Source: Maylandia zebra
Lineage: Eukaryota; Chordata; Actinopteri; Cichliformes; Cichlidae
Direction: 5' to 3'
NCBI RefSeq assembly: GCF_041146795.1
Contig: NC_135175.1
Location: 34,496,669 to 34,560,668, forward strand
DNA: 64,000 nucleotides
The notes under the pieces were generated by a model. The model had not been told where the DNA came from. It ran no database searches and saw only the letters and a list, made by a program, of their open reading frames with translations. Shown piece after piece: positions 1 through 12,867 of this stretch (position 1 is its first letter; the number at the start of each line of letters is the position of its first letter). The position numbers and the translations under genes were made by a program.

Positions 1-1473
1 TTTACATGGCCTACTGGTTCACGGCTGAGTTGCTGTCGTTCCCAATCATTTCCACTTGACGATAACACCACTGACACACGACTGTGGAATATTTAGTAGT
101 GAGGAATCTTTAAGACTGGACTTGTTGCACAGGTTGCATCCTATCACGGTACCACGCTGGAATTCCCTGAGCTCCTGAGAGCGACACACAAATGTTTGTG
201 GAAACAATCTGCATGCTGATGCTTGATTTCAGTGACTTGCATGGCTGAGTGAATACTTTGGGTAATATAGGGCATCATTTCTTAAAGCAATTTTACATCT
301 TTTGGTGCATCTTCAGTTCTTTTTGTGTCAAGTTTTATGTCTCGTTTTGCAGGCGTTTGTGTCTCTGTGGTAACTCTGGGCCTCAAATCATTTTGAGAAT
401 TTGTGCGACACTTTTTTGCGCTCAAGCAATATCATTAAGCTGTATCCCATTATATCACACTGATGCTGCTCATAAACTAAACATGCCAGTGCACCACCTG
501 GTGGTTGCTTGGCCACCTCCTATACACCAGCCTGTCCTGTTTTTCCAGCTGCTCCCTCCAGGGGTGCACAGAGCGGGTCATCTGCCCAGATCTCAACCTA
601 TCGCTGTCACACCAACACTCTCGACTGCATCCATGAACTTCCTGTGGTTTCCATCTTTTCCTCCTGCACTGCAGCTCCATCCACAGTATCCTTTGTCCAA
701 AATATTCATGATCCGTCCTCTACACGTCCAAACCAGCTGAGTCTCCCCTTTCTTTGTTTTTAATACAGCTTTCCAAATTTGACAATCTTATATTCATTCA
801 GAGGATGATGGTTTATAATCCTTACAGAGGTGCCTGCTACATCTGACGTCACCTGTATTTATCATTGTGAGGGAAGCCAAGCCTGCGACGGTGTGAGGAC
901 AGCAGAGCAGGAACTGAAAACTGAGCCCATCTCTGGATGAATGAAAACAGCAGTGCATCACTTCCTGTACCTACATGCAGGCTGTGCTTTAAGAACCCCG
1001 AAACTAGGAGTATATGAACAGTGCAGCCCTGCTGTGTGTTTACTCTGCTGATGCATGAAGTAGAACTAGCTACACCTGGAAGATTATTACAGTTAACCAG
1101 TTTGTCACTTTAACAGCAGTTAACTGGAATAACAGACTAAACTGGTTCTGTGTAAATACTGGAAATGTCTTTGGCTTCTCATTTTATTTGCTTCTGTTTT
1201 CTGATCCTAATAAAATGTTATTTTATTCATATTTTCACTTCTTTACTCCTTTGACAACTGATAATAGAGTACACATTACATAATGTATGCTGACATGTTT
1301 TCTGCTTCTTCCTCACCAATTTTAAAATTTCTCACATTTTTTTGGGAATGTTTGATCAAATCTACTCGCTCCATAAAACTGATAAACATGATTTCATACA
1401 CCAGCTAAGCAGGACGCTGCAGGACTGACTTTGTCAGACAAAAACACGACACAGACGAGATTTCTTTCCCACA
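1..1473. other. Gene-free left flank
   Basis: I find no coding exon with splice signals here. Open frames are short, lack recognisable domains and are not flanked by convincing splice sites. A plus-strand AATAAA lies at 1209-1214 and could be the 3' end of a gene transcribed from the left, but no coding sequence supports that. Confidence 0.5.
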
Positions 1474-1479
1474 TTTATT
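1474..1479 (-). terminator. rpl22l1 polyadenylation signal
   Basis: On the minus strand these six bases read AATAAA, 38 nt beyond the rpl22l1 stop codon. A very short 3'UTR is usual for ribosomal protein genes. Cleavage would fall near 1450-1465. Confidence 0.7.
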
Positions 1480-1516
1480 CTCCCGCTGACGCACACACAG
1501 ATGTGGCTGCAGCTGT

Positions 1517-3377
1517 TTACTCGTCTGCCTCGGACTCCTCGTCATCCTGGCTGATCTGGAAGTATCGCAGCTCGTACGTCTCCTTGTCAGAGGCCACCAC
1601 CCTCAGCCAGTCGCGGAGGTTGTTCTTCTTCAGGTACTTCTTTGTCAGGTACTTCAGATACCTGTGGAAGAACATTGACCATCAGAACCGTTTCCAGGAA
1701 GGTTCTCTGGTTCTTGTGACACTTCTCGTTTTACCTTTTGGAGAACTGCTTCTCAGACGTCACGTTGATCTTGTTCTTCATGCGGCCGACCTGGACGATG
1801 TCACCCAGATTCCCCGTCTTCCCGTTCACCTTGATCTTCTCTTTAAGGAAGGTCTCCTATTGGATAGAGCATAGTAATGCACTAGGGAAGAGAACCCTAG
1901 TAAATCTGGAGCTAGGGAAGGGCGCCCTAGTCCACAGATTGGGTCAGCTGCTTGCAAAAACCACCAAATTTACCCTTTAATAAATTAATTTGTCGCTTTT
2001 GGGGGACACGATTTGAACTGGATTTCTGCTAAAGTAGTGACGACTGCAAGAAGACTTACAAAGCTTGCAGAGTCCAGGATCCCATCCTCCACAGGGTGGG
2101 TCAGGTCCAGGGTGAACTTCCATGCAGCCCCCTTCTTGGACTTCTTACCAGCTGGCCTCTTCATTCTGATCTGTGATCATGTTTCACATGTTAACTTTAC
2201 TAGAACACGCGTAAACTAACATAGTGAGCAAAGCTTATTGCTATAGCTGGTTTCCAAGGTAACAGTGGTGAAGCGACGTCGCCACATGGTTCTTGAGTTA
2301 TGCAAAGTCTGTTTCTTCAAATGACATTAGATAAATCTCCGAGTACCAGATGGTTAAAGAAAAAAGATGACGAGGAGACCTAAAGCTAAAAATAAGCCAG
2401 AGTCGGAGCCGCTCGGTCAAACATAAACCCTTCAGTGCTAATGTTTAGTTTCAGTGTGTGAGGAGTTTCCTGATGCTTTTGGTTGATGTTTGAATACAGT
2501 CATAAAAAAAAATAATAAAAAATTTGAGGTCACTCGTTTTAAAAGACGCATCAGGCTCTGTTTATTGGCTCGAGCTCTGTTGTGTTTCCAGTGAGGCTTT
2601 GAACAAGTCCCTACTGTCATTTATTTTCTCAAAACGAATGTCTTGCGTTAAATATCTGATATTATGTCTGTCTGGATATGGACTCAAGTCCTGGAAGAAA
2701 AAAAAGGGACATTCAATCTCTGCCAGATTCAGTCTTGTAGAAACCAGTTTTGCAGGTATGGGACTGACATTTTATTTAAAGCCTGTCATGTACAATGGAT
2801 GTAATATGTGTGCTTTCAATTAAGACAAGTATTTTTCCTTTGGATTGGCAGGAGGTTTTTTTTAAGTTATCATTATTTTACTCATGAGATTTGGCGTCTA
2901 TTTTAGTTCCATGATTAGTGATCCCAAACACCAGTAATAGCACCAAAGCTCAAGAACAAAATAGTTAATATGATAGACAATGTTCCTTATTTAGTGACAA
3001 TAGACAAGGGAACATGACTTTAAGTTATGCCGAATTCACCTGTGTATCCTAAAATACACAGATACTAGCCACAAACCCAAACCCGGTAGACTTCCAGGTA
3101 TTAAAACTGTTTAAAGAAACAAATATGCGTTTTTCCCTGTGGAGTCTGGTCTGCAATCAGAATGAGACACGTGTGACCAAGTGCTACGAGCTAATGCTAA
3201 CGCGGCTAACTTGTTAGTTTTCTGGATGTAAATAAAGTTTTCTCGGTAGAGCCACCCGTCATTAACGATGGGTGCTTTTATGGGACTTGATCAAAGTGCC
3301 AGAGAAACAAAAAGGCGAAGAAACTCAGAACAAATTAAGCAAAAACCGGACGAGCTGCCAGGACTTACCGGCGCCAT
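1517..3377 (-). CDS. rpl22l1: Ribosomal protein eL22-like 1
   Basis: Paralogue of the 60S subunit protein eL22; the family binds 28S rRNA and also regulates splicing and translation of specific mRNAs outside the ribosome. Four coding exons join in frame: 3369-3377, 2060-2170, 1735-1856 and 1517-1661 (387 nt, 128 aa plus stop). Exon 1 holds only Met-Ala-Pro. Exon 2 gives a basic stretch ([16 protein letters not shown]) followed by [14 protein letters not shown], the family signature. Exon 3 carries VNGKTGNLG, exon 4 carries [20 protein letters not shown] and an acidic tail ending in ESEADE. All junctions are GT-AG. The length is close to the usual 120-130 aa. The tail and the residues [15 protein letters not shown] fit the L1 paralogue rather than rpl22, and the neighbouring eif5a2 and tnik support this. 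Function is taken from the family. Confidence 0.95.
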
Positions 3378-3390
3378 GTTGAGAGCTCGG

Positions 3391-3440
3391 ACGAGAAAGA
3401 AGGCAGCGGAGGTGACGCAGCTGTGACGTCATGCGCGGCG
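3391..3440 (-). promoter_or_regulatory. rpl22l1: rpl22l1 5'TOP-like start and promoter
   Basis: Just upstream of the ATG the minus strand reads CTGCCTTCTTTCTCG, a pyrimidine run like the 5' terminal oligopyrimidine tract that puts ribosomal protein mRNAs under mTOR-dependent translational control. GC-rich sequence follows upstream to about 3440. The transcription start itself is inferred, not shown. Confidence 0.55.
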
Positions 3441-6400
3441 CCCTACCAAATATGGTGAACGGGCTGTAAAAGCACATGGATCAGGAAAATGGGTCGACTT
3501 AACGAGCGCAGAGCTCCAGCTGGAGTGAAAACCGTTTAATCTGCGTTTGGTTTACGTTTGTAAGATGAAACAGCAACAGTTACATTCAAGTGTCACCCGC
3601 GTTTACCCTGAAAACAAACAGTTTCACACTTTTTGACAGCTGTTGTTGCTGTCTGTGAGCGAGGATGCAAGTCCAAAGGTCAACCGCAGCCCAAAAACAC
3701 CCTGATAATAAACCTGCTGAGTCCGGTCAATCATTCACTGCCTCTTCACACACTCGGCCCTCTTCATTGAGCCACATTTCCACCACACACACACACAGGG
3801 AAAAACTTCCTCCCGATGAGTCAGAGAACCCATAACTGGTTCGATGGGTCCCATTTTTTCAGCCTTTGTGGTTTGAAGTCTGGCTCACTGTGCAGATATG
3901 CAGGCAAGTGAGTGATTCATCTTCACATGAGGCACTGAGGCAGGGCGTGCCCGCCGCTGCTGCCACTTCAGCACAACAAAAGATGCTCAGCACTAAAGTA
4001 GAAGCTGCAGCGTTCCAGAGGACGGGGCGTGATCAGGTGTTTTGATTCATTAAATAGTATTTAAATCCCCACCGTGCAGCTACAGTCATGTGTGCTCCCT
4101 CATGCCACCAACTAAAATGTGATTTGTGGTTTATAATCATTTACATGCGAAACAAAGTTGTTAAAGCTTTTTCTTTTACAATCCTCATCTGTTCATTCCT
4201 ACATTTCAACTTCTCTGTATTTCAGTAACAGTAGGAAATATGAGAAACGTTACATTATACAGTGGGTGTGCAGCCCAGGCTCTGAGGCGTGTTACAGAGG
4301 AGCAGGCGTCTGCAGCAAATCTCACAGTTCATGATGTGCTGGTTAGAAATGTGACATTACAATCAAACCCTCCACATATACCTGAAATCAAAGCCTGTAA
4401 CATTAGAAAGATACATATTTCCCATTACATTCCTTAACATGCTCCAAATGTCCTCCCCCACTAAAGCACTCTGTTACAAACACTCTGATTCGTTTACACG
4501 TCCCAAACGCTTGGTACACGTTACTCTGTGTGAAATGCATTCTGGGTCGATGATGTAAACCGATTGCACCCCAGAGATATTTTTAGCAGTTCTAGTGGTC
4601 AAAAAGTGTGTGTGTGTGTTTCAGGGGGGGATCTCTCACACACACAACCTCTTTTTGGTTGTAATTTCCAGTAAAAGGAAACCAGTGAAGGGCATTAGTC
4701 CTCACTGCTGTGCTCGTCTCTCCTGATGCATTTTAGTCACGTTCCAGCATAAGAGACTTTCAGACGCTCTCTTATCCACGACGGGCCACCGCAGCAGGTA
4801 GCGCCACATGTTTGTTTTGTCAGGTTTTCATGTCGGATGCCCTTCATGACACAATCCCAGGGCATCTGTGTCTCCTCCTGGAAGTGAGGAAGAGATAATA
4901 TGTAAACCACAACACTGTCTGATAGGAAGTAGAAATGTCTTTAGAAAACGTGAAAGAGCCAGAAACATTAGATCCTCTCCTGCTGGGAAGGAAACCGTCT
5001 ACTCTGAAAGTGAGCCAACAGTCAGGATCCCCACATGGAGGAAGCGCCGTGTGGTGGCCAGGAGAACCGTGGTTAGCCGTGTGAGCAGGAAACAGACGTA
5101 GATTTGAAAAAGAAAGGTGGTGTACATGATGGTGTTCTTCAGTATTACTCATAAACTGATTGATCCACACGCTGACCTCGGAGCAAACGGCCTCTTTGCT
5201 TATGTGATCATCTTTGATGAGCATTTTCTCCTCAGTGAACTTCAGCTCCACAGATTAGGACCTGGGCAGCGGTGGCCTACATATGAAAGATCTGCAGTGC
5301 TTTTCATTTCAAATTTAAATTCTTGTTTTTAAATCTGTGCACGTCTGCAAAGTCAGGCTTCCTGCCTGTGTTTTTGGCTCCTCCCACCTCGTGTCTGCAG
5401 GTCTTCTTACATCTGAGTCGTCTTTTTGCCACGGCTGACCTATAAAGCTGTTTTATAAATAAACGTTACCTACTTACAGCCCATCTGATGGACTTGAGCC
5501 CCCGTGACTGCTGCTTGTGCAGTGCAGTGTTTGCACTGTGCGGGTTTGTGTGTTTGCAGGCAGAAGCTGCAGACATTCATCCATTTCTTCCAGCTCTCTC
5601 TGTTCAGACCCGCTCTCAGCCGCTCATGCAGGTTCTTATCTGCTTAAACAATGTGCTGCAGGTTGCATACATATGGTTCCATCACCCAACACGAGTATTA
5701 CTAAACTGAACCATAAAAACTACTTTCCCTGCACCCATTTTACCAGAGCACGCCTGACAGGATCACCTCAGCTGTGAGCCAGGAGATCATGAACAGCCCA
5801 TCGATGGTCGAGTTAGGACTACAGGAGTTGGTTTCAACTCACAGGAAAATCTTCCATGTGAAAGGCAGCGTCTTCTAGTTTATGACAACCTGCTCATTTA
5901 ACATGTGCCATCACCAAACCCAACCCTAAACCCTGAAAGTTCGTTAATTGCAAATGTGCAACATTTTAATCAATTTATATTCCAGTTTTCTAATTATTTC
6001 ACTGGACTCTGAATATGTTTACAGCCTGTTAGAAACACTGTTTTGGTCTGCGTGGATACATTCATTAAAACAATGCAGGTGTTGATCTTCTTTTAATAAC
6101 TCACCCATCTGGATGCTGTAAAGCCGTGATGGTAGGGGGCGTGGTCTGCAAGGCCTCACCTCAGCTAATCATAACTAAACTTCTCAACTGTTTTCACCGT
6201 TTTAGAGCATTTTTAATGCTGATATATAAGAAGTAATATGCTGTGGGTCTAAGCAGGTACTGGAAAATATATTTTCTTAAAAATAGTAATTACACTGTTG
6301 AAATAATGGATCCCGAGACCAGAAAACGCGTGTAGGTGGATGCATCCATCCTTCACATACAGTCTTAAATCTATAACTCCTTTAGGGCAGATCGCACCAT

Positions 6401-7525
6401 TATTCGCCTGCTAGGTCCGATGTTTTGTGCATGTCCAACTTCAAAGAGACTCCAGGACAGGACCAGGACACACTGGGGTCTCAGCTGGCTCGGGAACACC
6501 TCAGCGACCCACTAGAAGAGCAGGAGGAGGTGGAGAGGAACCCAGAGCCAGACGGGTCAGGAAATGGATGACTCGGATGTCTTTGATCTGAAGAGTTTAT
6601 CTATGAACTGCAGCAAGGAAAAACCGAGGACACACATTCCAACTCGTACATGTGAACACTTTCAGAACAGCTCGTCTTTATACTAAAAGGAAAAGATTCA
6701 TATTTTCAGTGGTCGCAGAGGTCAGTGTGCAGCTTCTGATCTAAGATAAGATAAGCTGTACTTCAGCTGTAAGAGAATGAAACCACCTGGAGTTTTCTGT
6801 TAAACTCAGTAAGAGTTGTGTATTCATGCATCAGTGAACAGCAGTTGCACATCCTTCCACCCAGAAGCAGCATCACTACAGAACACCAGGATCAGCATTA
6901 CTCAAAGGTAATGGTATAGTTCTTGCTGCTGTTCTACCTGTTGGGTGTGGCAGCCAATCAGAAGAAAGCACATTCAGGGAAGTTTGCAATTTGAGGTCAG
7001 TGACATAAGTACAGCTGAGTGTCTGCACAGAGACAGATTTCAGGGAGTTAAACTGCTGCTTCCCTGTAAAGGTGCAACAAATGGAAACCGTTGTAACACT
7101 GCTCACTCACATGCCTGATTAAAATGCAGCCAGAAGGGAAGATAAAATGAAGAAGTTCGTATTTTGTGTCTGAATTCTTCACACTGCTCAACATGTTTGA
7201 GTTTGTATCAACCGCAGCTTTAAAAACGTGTCTCCATCCTGTCAGGCGGGAGTTTTAACAGTCGCGCAAGCTCGTCATAGACGCCACTGCTAGGAAGCAG
7301 GGTTTGGGCTCGTCGAGGTAAACCAACGGTTAACCTCGACTGCTCACTTTGTACCAGGATGCATCACTATGGTAACTAATGCTGCAGACCTAACCTGGTC
7401 TGGAACAGGTTATGCACCACAATAGAGATTAACCAGTACGACGGCATCACCTACAACCAGTTGTTAAGTCTTACTAACCAAAACTCGTAACACACACACA
7501 CAGTTTTATCTGCAGCAGCTGTAAC
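3441..7525. other. Gene-free intergenic region
   Basis: About 4 kb upstream of rpl22l1 with no coding exon that I can support. Small open frames near 4240-5330 and 5488-5777 have no recognisable domain and no splice context. A short (GT)n run and a CA-rich patch lie near 4600-4650 and 3785-3800. Confidence 0.5.
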
Positions 7526-9107
7526 CAGTGTTCCCTCTAATGTTTCATGTGTCTGAGCGAACACACAAACTCCCTGAGCGTCCCCTGGACCACTGTGAGC
7601 AACATCAGACGTGTGCACTGTGGTCACGCCAGCATCCAATCATCCAAGTTACATGTTTATTAAAATAATCTAATTACAGCATTTATGTTAGACTACTTTT
7701 AATTAACTACTTTAGCCCACTTACAATGAGAAGAAATCTTGTTCATGACCTGTGTAGCATGTTAACACTGTTGGACGGAAAAATAACTTAAACCAATTTT
7801 GAAAACACAACTTTCTTTCTTTCTTTTTTCTTTTTTATAAAGCTCTGACTTGTATTATGAGTCTGTGGTCTGGGACAGAGTCTGTAACTGTCTGCAAAAT
7901 ACAGGATATAATGACCAATGTTGGGCAATTAATTATATAGTTACTTCTTCAAAAAAGTTACTGAGTTTTGCAAACAACATTTTTTGCAGCTGTTTACCTA
8001 AAAATGCAGCCAAGGTGTTTTTAAAATAAACATTTCAAACTATTTACAGAACAATCAGCTGTTCTGCATCAAATCTGATGCCACACAGATTATTTGTGCC
8101 GCTCCAAAAATAATTTGTGTCCACTATGAGATGAAGGAGAACAACAGCCTGATACCTGCAGGCCTGACAGCAGCAGATGTGTCACTGCTGTAACACCTGT
8201 AACACTCAGCAGTCGCCTCATTGTTCTGACACACACAACAACACTATTGACTACACTACACGCTAACTACACACTAACTACACACTCACTACACACTAAC
8301 TATACACTCACTACACACTCACTACACACTAACTATACACTCACTACACACTAACTACACACTAACTATACACTCACTACACACTCACTACACACTAACT
8401 ACACACTAACTACACAAGATTTGTGCTAAACGTCACAAATCTCTCACATCTCAAAACCCCCATCACCCCTAAAACTTCCCCCTCCCTAAACATTTAAATG
8501 CCATGTTGCCATATCATTTTTTTGATTGGTCAACATGGTACATTTTTTCACCAATAGGAAAGGGCGGGGTTTTGGTTTTCTTTTTGCTCGCAGGCTTTCC
8601 AGCGTTTTCCTTATAAAACGACGTTTTTACAGTTTCTTCCTGTAATAAATATAAAAACCAAACATTGCAGATATTTTATCATAACTCTGGTTTTCGTGGC
8701 CGATCAACACAATTTAAAAACTGCTATAAAGTCCACACTTTGTCCGTCAGTTGTTCCGTCTGTCCTGCTCACGTCTCCAATGGTTGTACACGTTGTCATT
8801 AACGTGGCTTCACTCCACATCAGCCGCTTCGCTAAAACACCGGTGTCAGCACATAAGGACGCTGTCACAGCCTGTCAGCGACGTTGATTAGCTGCGTATA
8901 TACGAATGTGAATCGCATCATTGGCTGGACTATGGGATAATGTGGCATCGTTCTGATCCCATACAGGAGCAGCCAGTCACTGACTCACACTGCAGAACAG
9001 AATTGTTAACATATTTACTTTAATTTCAATCCAGGTTAGATTTTTTTGTGCGCAGAGATCGTGCCAGCAGTGCGCAATTGCGCACGCGCAGCTTAGAGGG
9101 AACGCTG
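7526..9107. mobile_element. Non-autonomous hAT-like DNA transposon
   Basis: The left end CAGTGTTCCCTCTAA and the reverse complement of the right end, CAGCGTTCCCTCTAA, match at 14 of 15 bases. The element is flanked by 8-bp direct repeats, gctgtaac (7518-7525) and gctgtgac (9108-9115), with one mismatch. Eight-base target duplications and CAG-starting termini are typical of hAT elements. No transposase is visible in the 1.58 kb interior, so it would have moved using an enzyme supplied from elsewhere. It contains the 11-bp minisatellite at 8245-8416. Confidence 0.75.
8245..8416. repeat. 11-bp minisatellite, about 14 to 15 copies
   Basis: Tandem units of the form aactacacact, with variants starting cacta or containing tatacact, run without interruption. 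The mixture of unit variants suggests expansion and internal rearrangement. There are no spacers, so it is not a CRISPR-like array. It lies inside the hAT-like element. Confidence 0.85.
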
Positions 9108-9139
9108 GCTGTGACTAAACTTCATATTCAGTCAGCACT

Positions 9140-10460
9140 GATCAGATGCAGCAAAGTCTCTTTCATGTTTCATGCCCGGTCCGGCCCTGTATGCTTCAGG
9201 AGAAACTGAACAGGATGGAGGTGGACCCCTGCCTGGTGGCTTGGATCTCCGACTACCTCACCGACAGACCACAGTACGTCAGGCTGAAGGACATCACGTC
9301 TGACACAGTGGTCAGCAGCACAGGAGCACCACAGGGAACTGTGCTGTCCCCTCTTCTCTTCACCCTGTACACCTCTGACTTCTGCTACAACTCTGAATTA
9401 TGCCACATTCAGAAGTTTGCAGATGACACGGCCATCATGGGGTGTATCTGGGATGATCAGGAAGAGGAGTACAGAAGTCTGGTGAGGAACTTTGTCGCAT
9501 GGAGTCACACAAACCACCTGCAACTCAACACCTCAAAGACTAAGGAACTGGTTGTGGACTTCGGGAGGTCTAGAGCAGGTCCACTGCTGGTTCAGATAGA
9601 GGGGGAGGAGGTGGAGGTGGTCAACAAGTACAAGTACCTCGGGCTGTGGGTGGACAACAAACTGGACTGGTCATGCAACACAGAGCACCTGTATAAAAAA
9701 AGCCCAAAGCCGACTGTACTTCCTCAGGAGGCTGAGGTCTTTTAACATCTGCAGGAAGCTCCTGAGGATGTTTTACCAGTCGGTGGTTGCTGGAGTACTT
9801 TTCTATGCTGTGGTGTGCTGGGGGAGCAGCACAGCAAAGAGGGACTCATCCAGGCTGGAGAAACTGATCAGGAGGGCTAGCTCTGTGGTCGGCATGAAGC
9901 TGGACACTCTGGTGACAGTGGCAGAGAAAAGGACATTAAAGAAACTGATGGACATTATGGACAATGCCAGGCATCCTCTGCACACGGCCATAAACAACCA
10001 GAAGAGTCTGTTCAGTGACAGGTTGCTTCTCCCCAAGACAAGAACCAACAGACTTAAAAACTCCTTTGTCCCACACGCCATCAAACTGTTTAACTCCTCT
10101 CTGGAGGGGAGAGGGAGGGGAGACAGGGGGACAAAGGAGGGGGGAACAACTAAGCTGTAGGTGCTTTTCTACACGGTGCAATATATATTTTTTGTTTTGT
10201 TTTGTCTTCTTTTCTTATATTCGACTGTGCAATAATCACTGTGCAATAAACTCACTCAAATGAGCAATCCTATTAATCCATTTTGTATATTCTGTATCTA
10301 TATATATGTGTGTATATATGGTGTATTTATGCTTATATCCTGACTCTCATTTCCCTTATCGTATCTGCAACATGCAACTTCTTCGGTGCTTTGCTACTGG
10401 AAACTGAATTTCCTGGAGGAACCCACCCGAGGGGTTAATAAAGTTTCATCTAATCTAATG
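9140..10460 (+). mobile_element. 5'-truncated LINE (L2/CR1/Rex1-like)
   Basis: Sense-strand remains of a non-LTR retrotransposon reverse transcriptase. The translated sequence includes TGAPQGTVLSPLLFTLYTSD followed by KFADDTAIMG, the finger and palm motifs with the FADD catalytic box, then YKYLGLWVDNKLDW and, in another frame, FYAVVCWGSS. The frame breaks once near 9694-9703 at an A-rich run, so it is not functional. The 3' end is a polyA-free tail, aataaagtttcatctaatc, ending near 10460. The clade is judged from recall of fish elements and is uncertain. It sits 30-40 bp from the hAT right end. Confidence 0.85.
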
Positions 10461-11760
10461 TGCTTATCAGTCTGAGTAACTCTGGGGTAGCTTATTGAGG
10501 AGTTTGGGGTAAGAAAAGCCAGACAATAAAAGATAACTCCGGTATTTCAAACTACTGTTGCTTCCGATCACTCGTCACATGTATAACAGGAGCCGTGAAG
10601 CAGAACATCCAGGATGTTCGAAAACGACCATTTTGTGGTGCTTTGCTGCTCCCTGATACGGCGCAGCTACACTACACCCTGCAGGAAAGTATCTTCCTCC
10701 AACTTCAGCAGGGTCATGGGATTTACTGCCGAGGATCTGCAGGCTTCATGAACATCCCTGCTACTGTTTTCACTTCAACTCTTTCCCAAACATCGTTATA
10801 GGGAGACAGCTGCGATGTTTCAGACTGAACGAATCAGCTGGTGGAGAGAAAGGATTCTGCTGACGCACATTTGTCCAAGTTCAAAAAGAACAACAGTGCT
10901 CCATTGTAAATATGGTCAACTCACTGAATCTTACAGACAAGCCTTAAAAAGAAGCCCCACCCACCTCCTGCTCAGTCAGTTCTGCTTACAATGGGCAGCC
11001 AATCAGGAATCAATTCATATTTGTTTACTCCTAGAGACCTTCAGGACCACACCCCCGCTCAGAAATACCTACCCAAGAGCCTCAGGAAGCGGTCTTCAGT
11101 TGGCTTCAGGGACCCAGCTGGACCTCGAGGGTCTGGAACAGCCTGCTGGATGGAAGGAGGATGGAGGCGCTCGTTTCCTTCAAGTCGCATCTTTAAATTC
11201 TTAGGACTTTTCAGAGTTTTTCTGCAACATTTCTCACTATAGTTTGATTCTGCTGCTCCTGTGAAGCTGTTTGAAAGGTGGATTTTGTGGAGCGCTGTAT
11301 GAAAAGTACTACTGGGATTATCATAGAATAAAGCTGCCTCAATGAGGTCAAGTCACAGAGCTAAAAGTTCCCAAAGCATTTCTCCGCAGTTGAACTAATT
11401 TTTGTCTGATTAAATCAAACAGAGCTTCGTCTTAGCTCAGCATTAACTAAACCCACGAGGGAGTTTGTAGTTCCACAGAAGAGTAAAACGGCACCAACAA
11501 AGGACGAGTCAGTGAGAACACTTATTTTCATATCTGTGCGAGGTGATCATTTAGATTGACAGCAGTGATAAAGGCGACTCTAGCAGGGTCCAGAAATAAA
11601 AACAAGGAGCTGGAATTGAGCCGTGAGCAGTGTTTAGTATTTTTAAGCATATAAATGACAAAATAAGGACTTTGAAATACATGATACAGCAGCCCGCTCA
11701 CCCACCTTTGAGACCATAAAATACTTGAGACAGAAAACCACACATCGGTTGCAGTTTTTC
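10461..11760. other. Gene-free region downstream of eif5a2
   Basis: No coding exon can be supported. The stretch 10900-11330 ends in a sequence like the 3' end of a dispersed fish repeat (a short aataaagctgcc tail at about 11327), but I cannot name the family. Confidence 0.4.
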
Positions 11761-11764
11761 TCCA

Positions 11765-12867
11765 TTTGTTTCATCGTTTTTATTTTGCCATCTCCAGTCA
11801 GGTGACAAAGGCCTCGAGTGAACAAAAAACGTTTGCAACTCTACCACCCTCCCCAACCCGATCGAGCCCCTCAAAAAAAGAAACACACACCTCACTGCAA
11901 ACCGCCTCCCACATTTCGGAGGCCCACACTGCCACACACTCACGCCCTCTTAAAAACGAAACAACACTCCTCTTTTTTTGTATTTGGGGGATGGCCCCGA
12001 TGGACGAGAGGTGCGAGTGCACGGGACCCTCACGCCCCCTCAAACTTCTACACAGACAAGAGACTGGCATCACGAGGGTTAATCACTGAAGTTTCTGTTC
12101 TTTTTCTTTTTTCTCTTTAAGGGAGGGGGGAAAGGGAGAAAAGAAATCTTGGTTTTAGAGCTTTGACATGCTGGGGGGGACCTCGAGTGCTCTTTACGTG
12201 CCGGCCACCACGATCCCCCGATCAGGGGAGGGGAAATAAAAATAAAAGGGACCTAGTCGCACTCAAAGGCCATGCTGGAAAGCGGTATGGCTGCTAGAGG
12301 GGCGACCTAATCCAGAATTCAGTATCTACAGGGGCAACCCTCCCTCCCTCCCACGGCTTTAACTCAAAACCAGCCCCTCCCCGACCCCTGATCCCCTTCC
12401 CTCTAAAAGGCTTTAAACCTGCTGTATTCAATCTAAAGAATATAAAAAAATAATCATACAAAAGCTGAATCCCGCTGTTATTTCAACATTCAGGAATGTG
12501 AGTGGCAAAACCAACACGTCTGAAGGCAAACAGAATACGCAGGAATTGAGCGACTGATCGTGTTTTTGTTTTGAAGTCGTTTTATATAAAGTTGCCAAAC
12601 AAAACCTCAGTGATCAGGCAGAGGACCACGCAGCGAGCTGCGGCGGAACAATCCCAACAGCAAATGGAAAGGAGAAACCAAAAGGAGGAGGAGCAGAGGG
12701 GGGGGGAGAAATAAAAGATCAATGATGAGAGAGAGAGAGAGAGAGATCACAACAGAATGATTGAGGTTGTCTGTGAAGGCCGACGCTTTGGTGACAGAAC
12801 CAATGAGAATGCAAGAGACTGGTTGTGGGTGGTGCTTGTTGTCCGGGCAGCAAAGTCTATCAACTCC
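11765..12867 (-). other. eif5a2: Probable eif5a2 3'UTR
   Basis: Sequence between the eif5a2 stop codon and the candidate polyadenylation signal. It has several purine- or pyrimidine-rich blocks and a (GA)n run at 12728-12747. No other gene is visible. The extent is inferred from the signal position only. Confidence 0.4.
11779..11784 (-). terminator. eif5a2: Probable eif5a2 polyadenylation signal
   Basis: Minus-strand AATAAA about 1.08 kb downstream of the eif5a2 stop codon. It is the best candidate I see in this stretch. Long 3'UTRs are usual for eif5a2. Confidence 0.4.

Noticed and set aside
249..763. Open frames of 163 and 84 codons on the plus strand
   Set aside because: No domain, no splice or promoter context, and overlapping frames on both strands; composition looks random.
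8245..8416. Regular repeats resembling a CRISPR array
   Set aside because: Eleven-bp units are contiguous without spacers and the genome is eukaryotic; it is a minisatellite.
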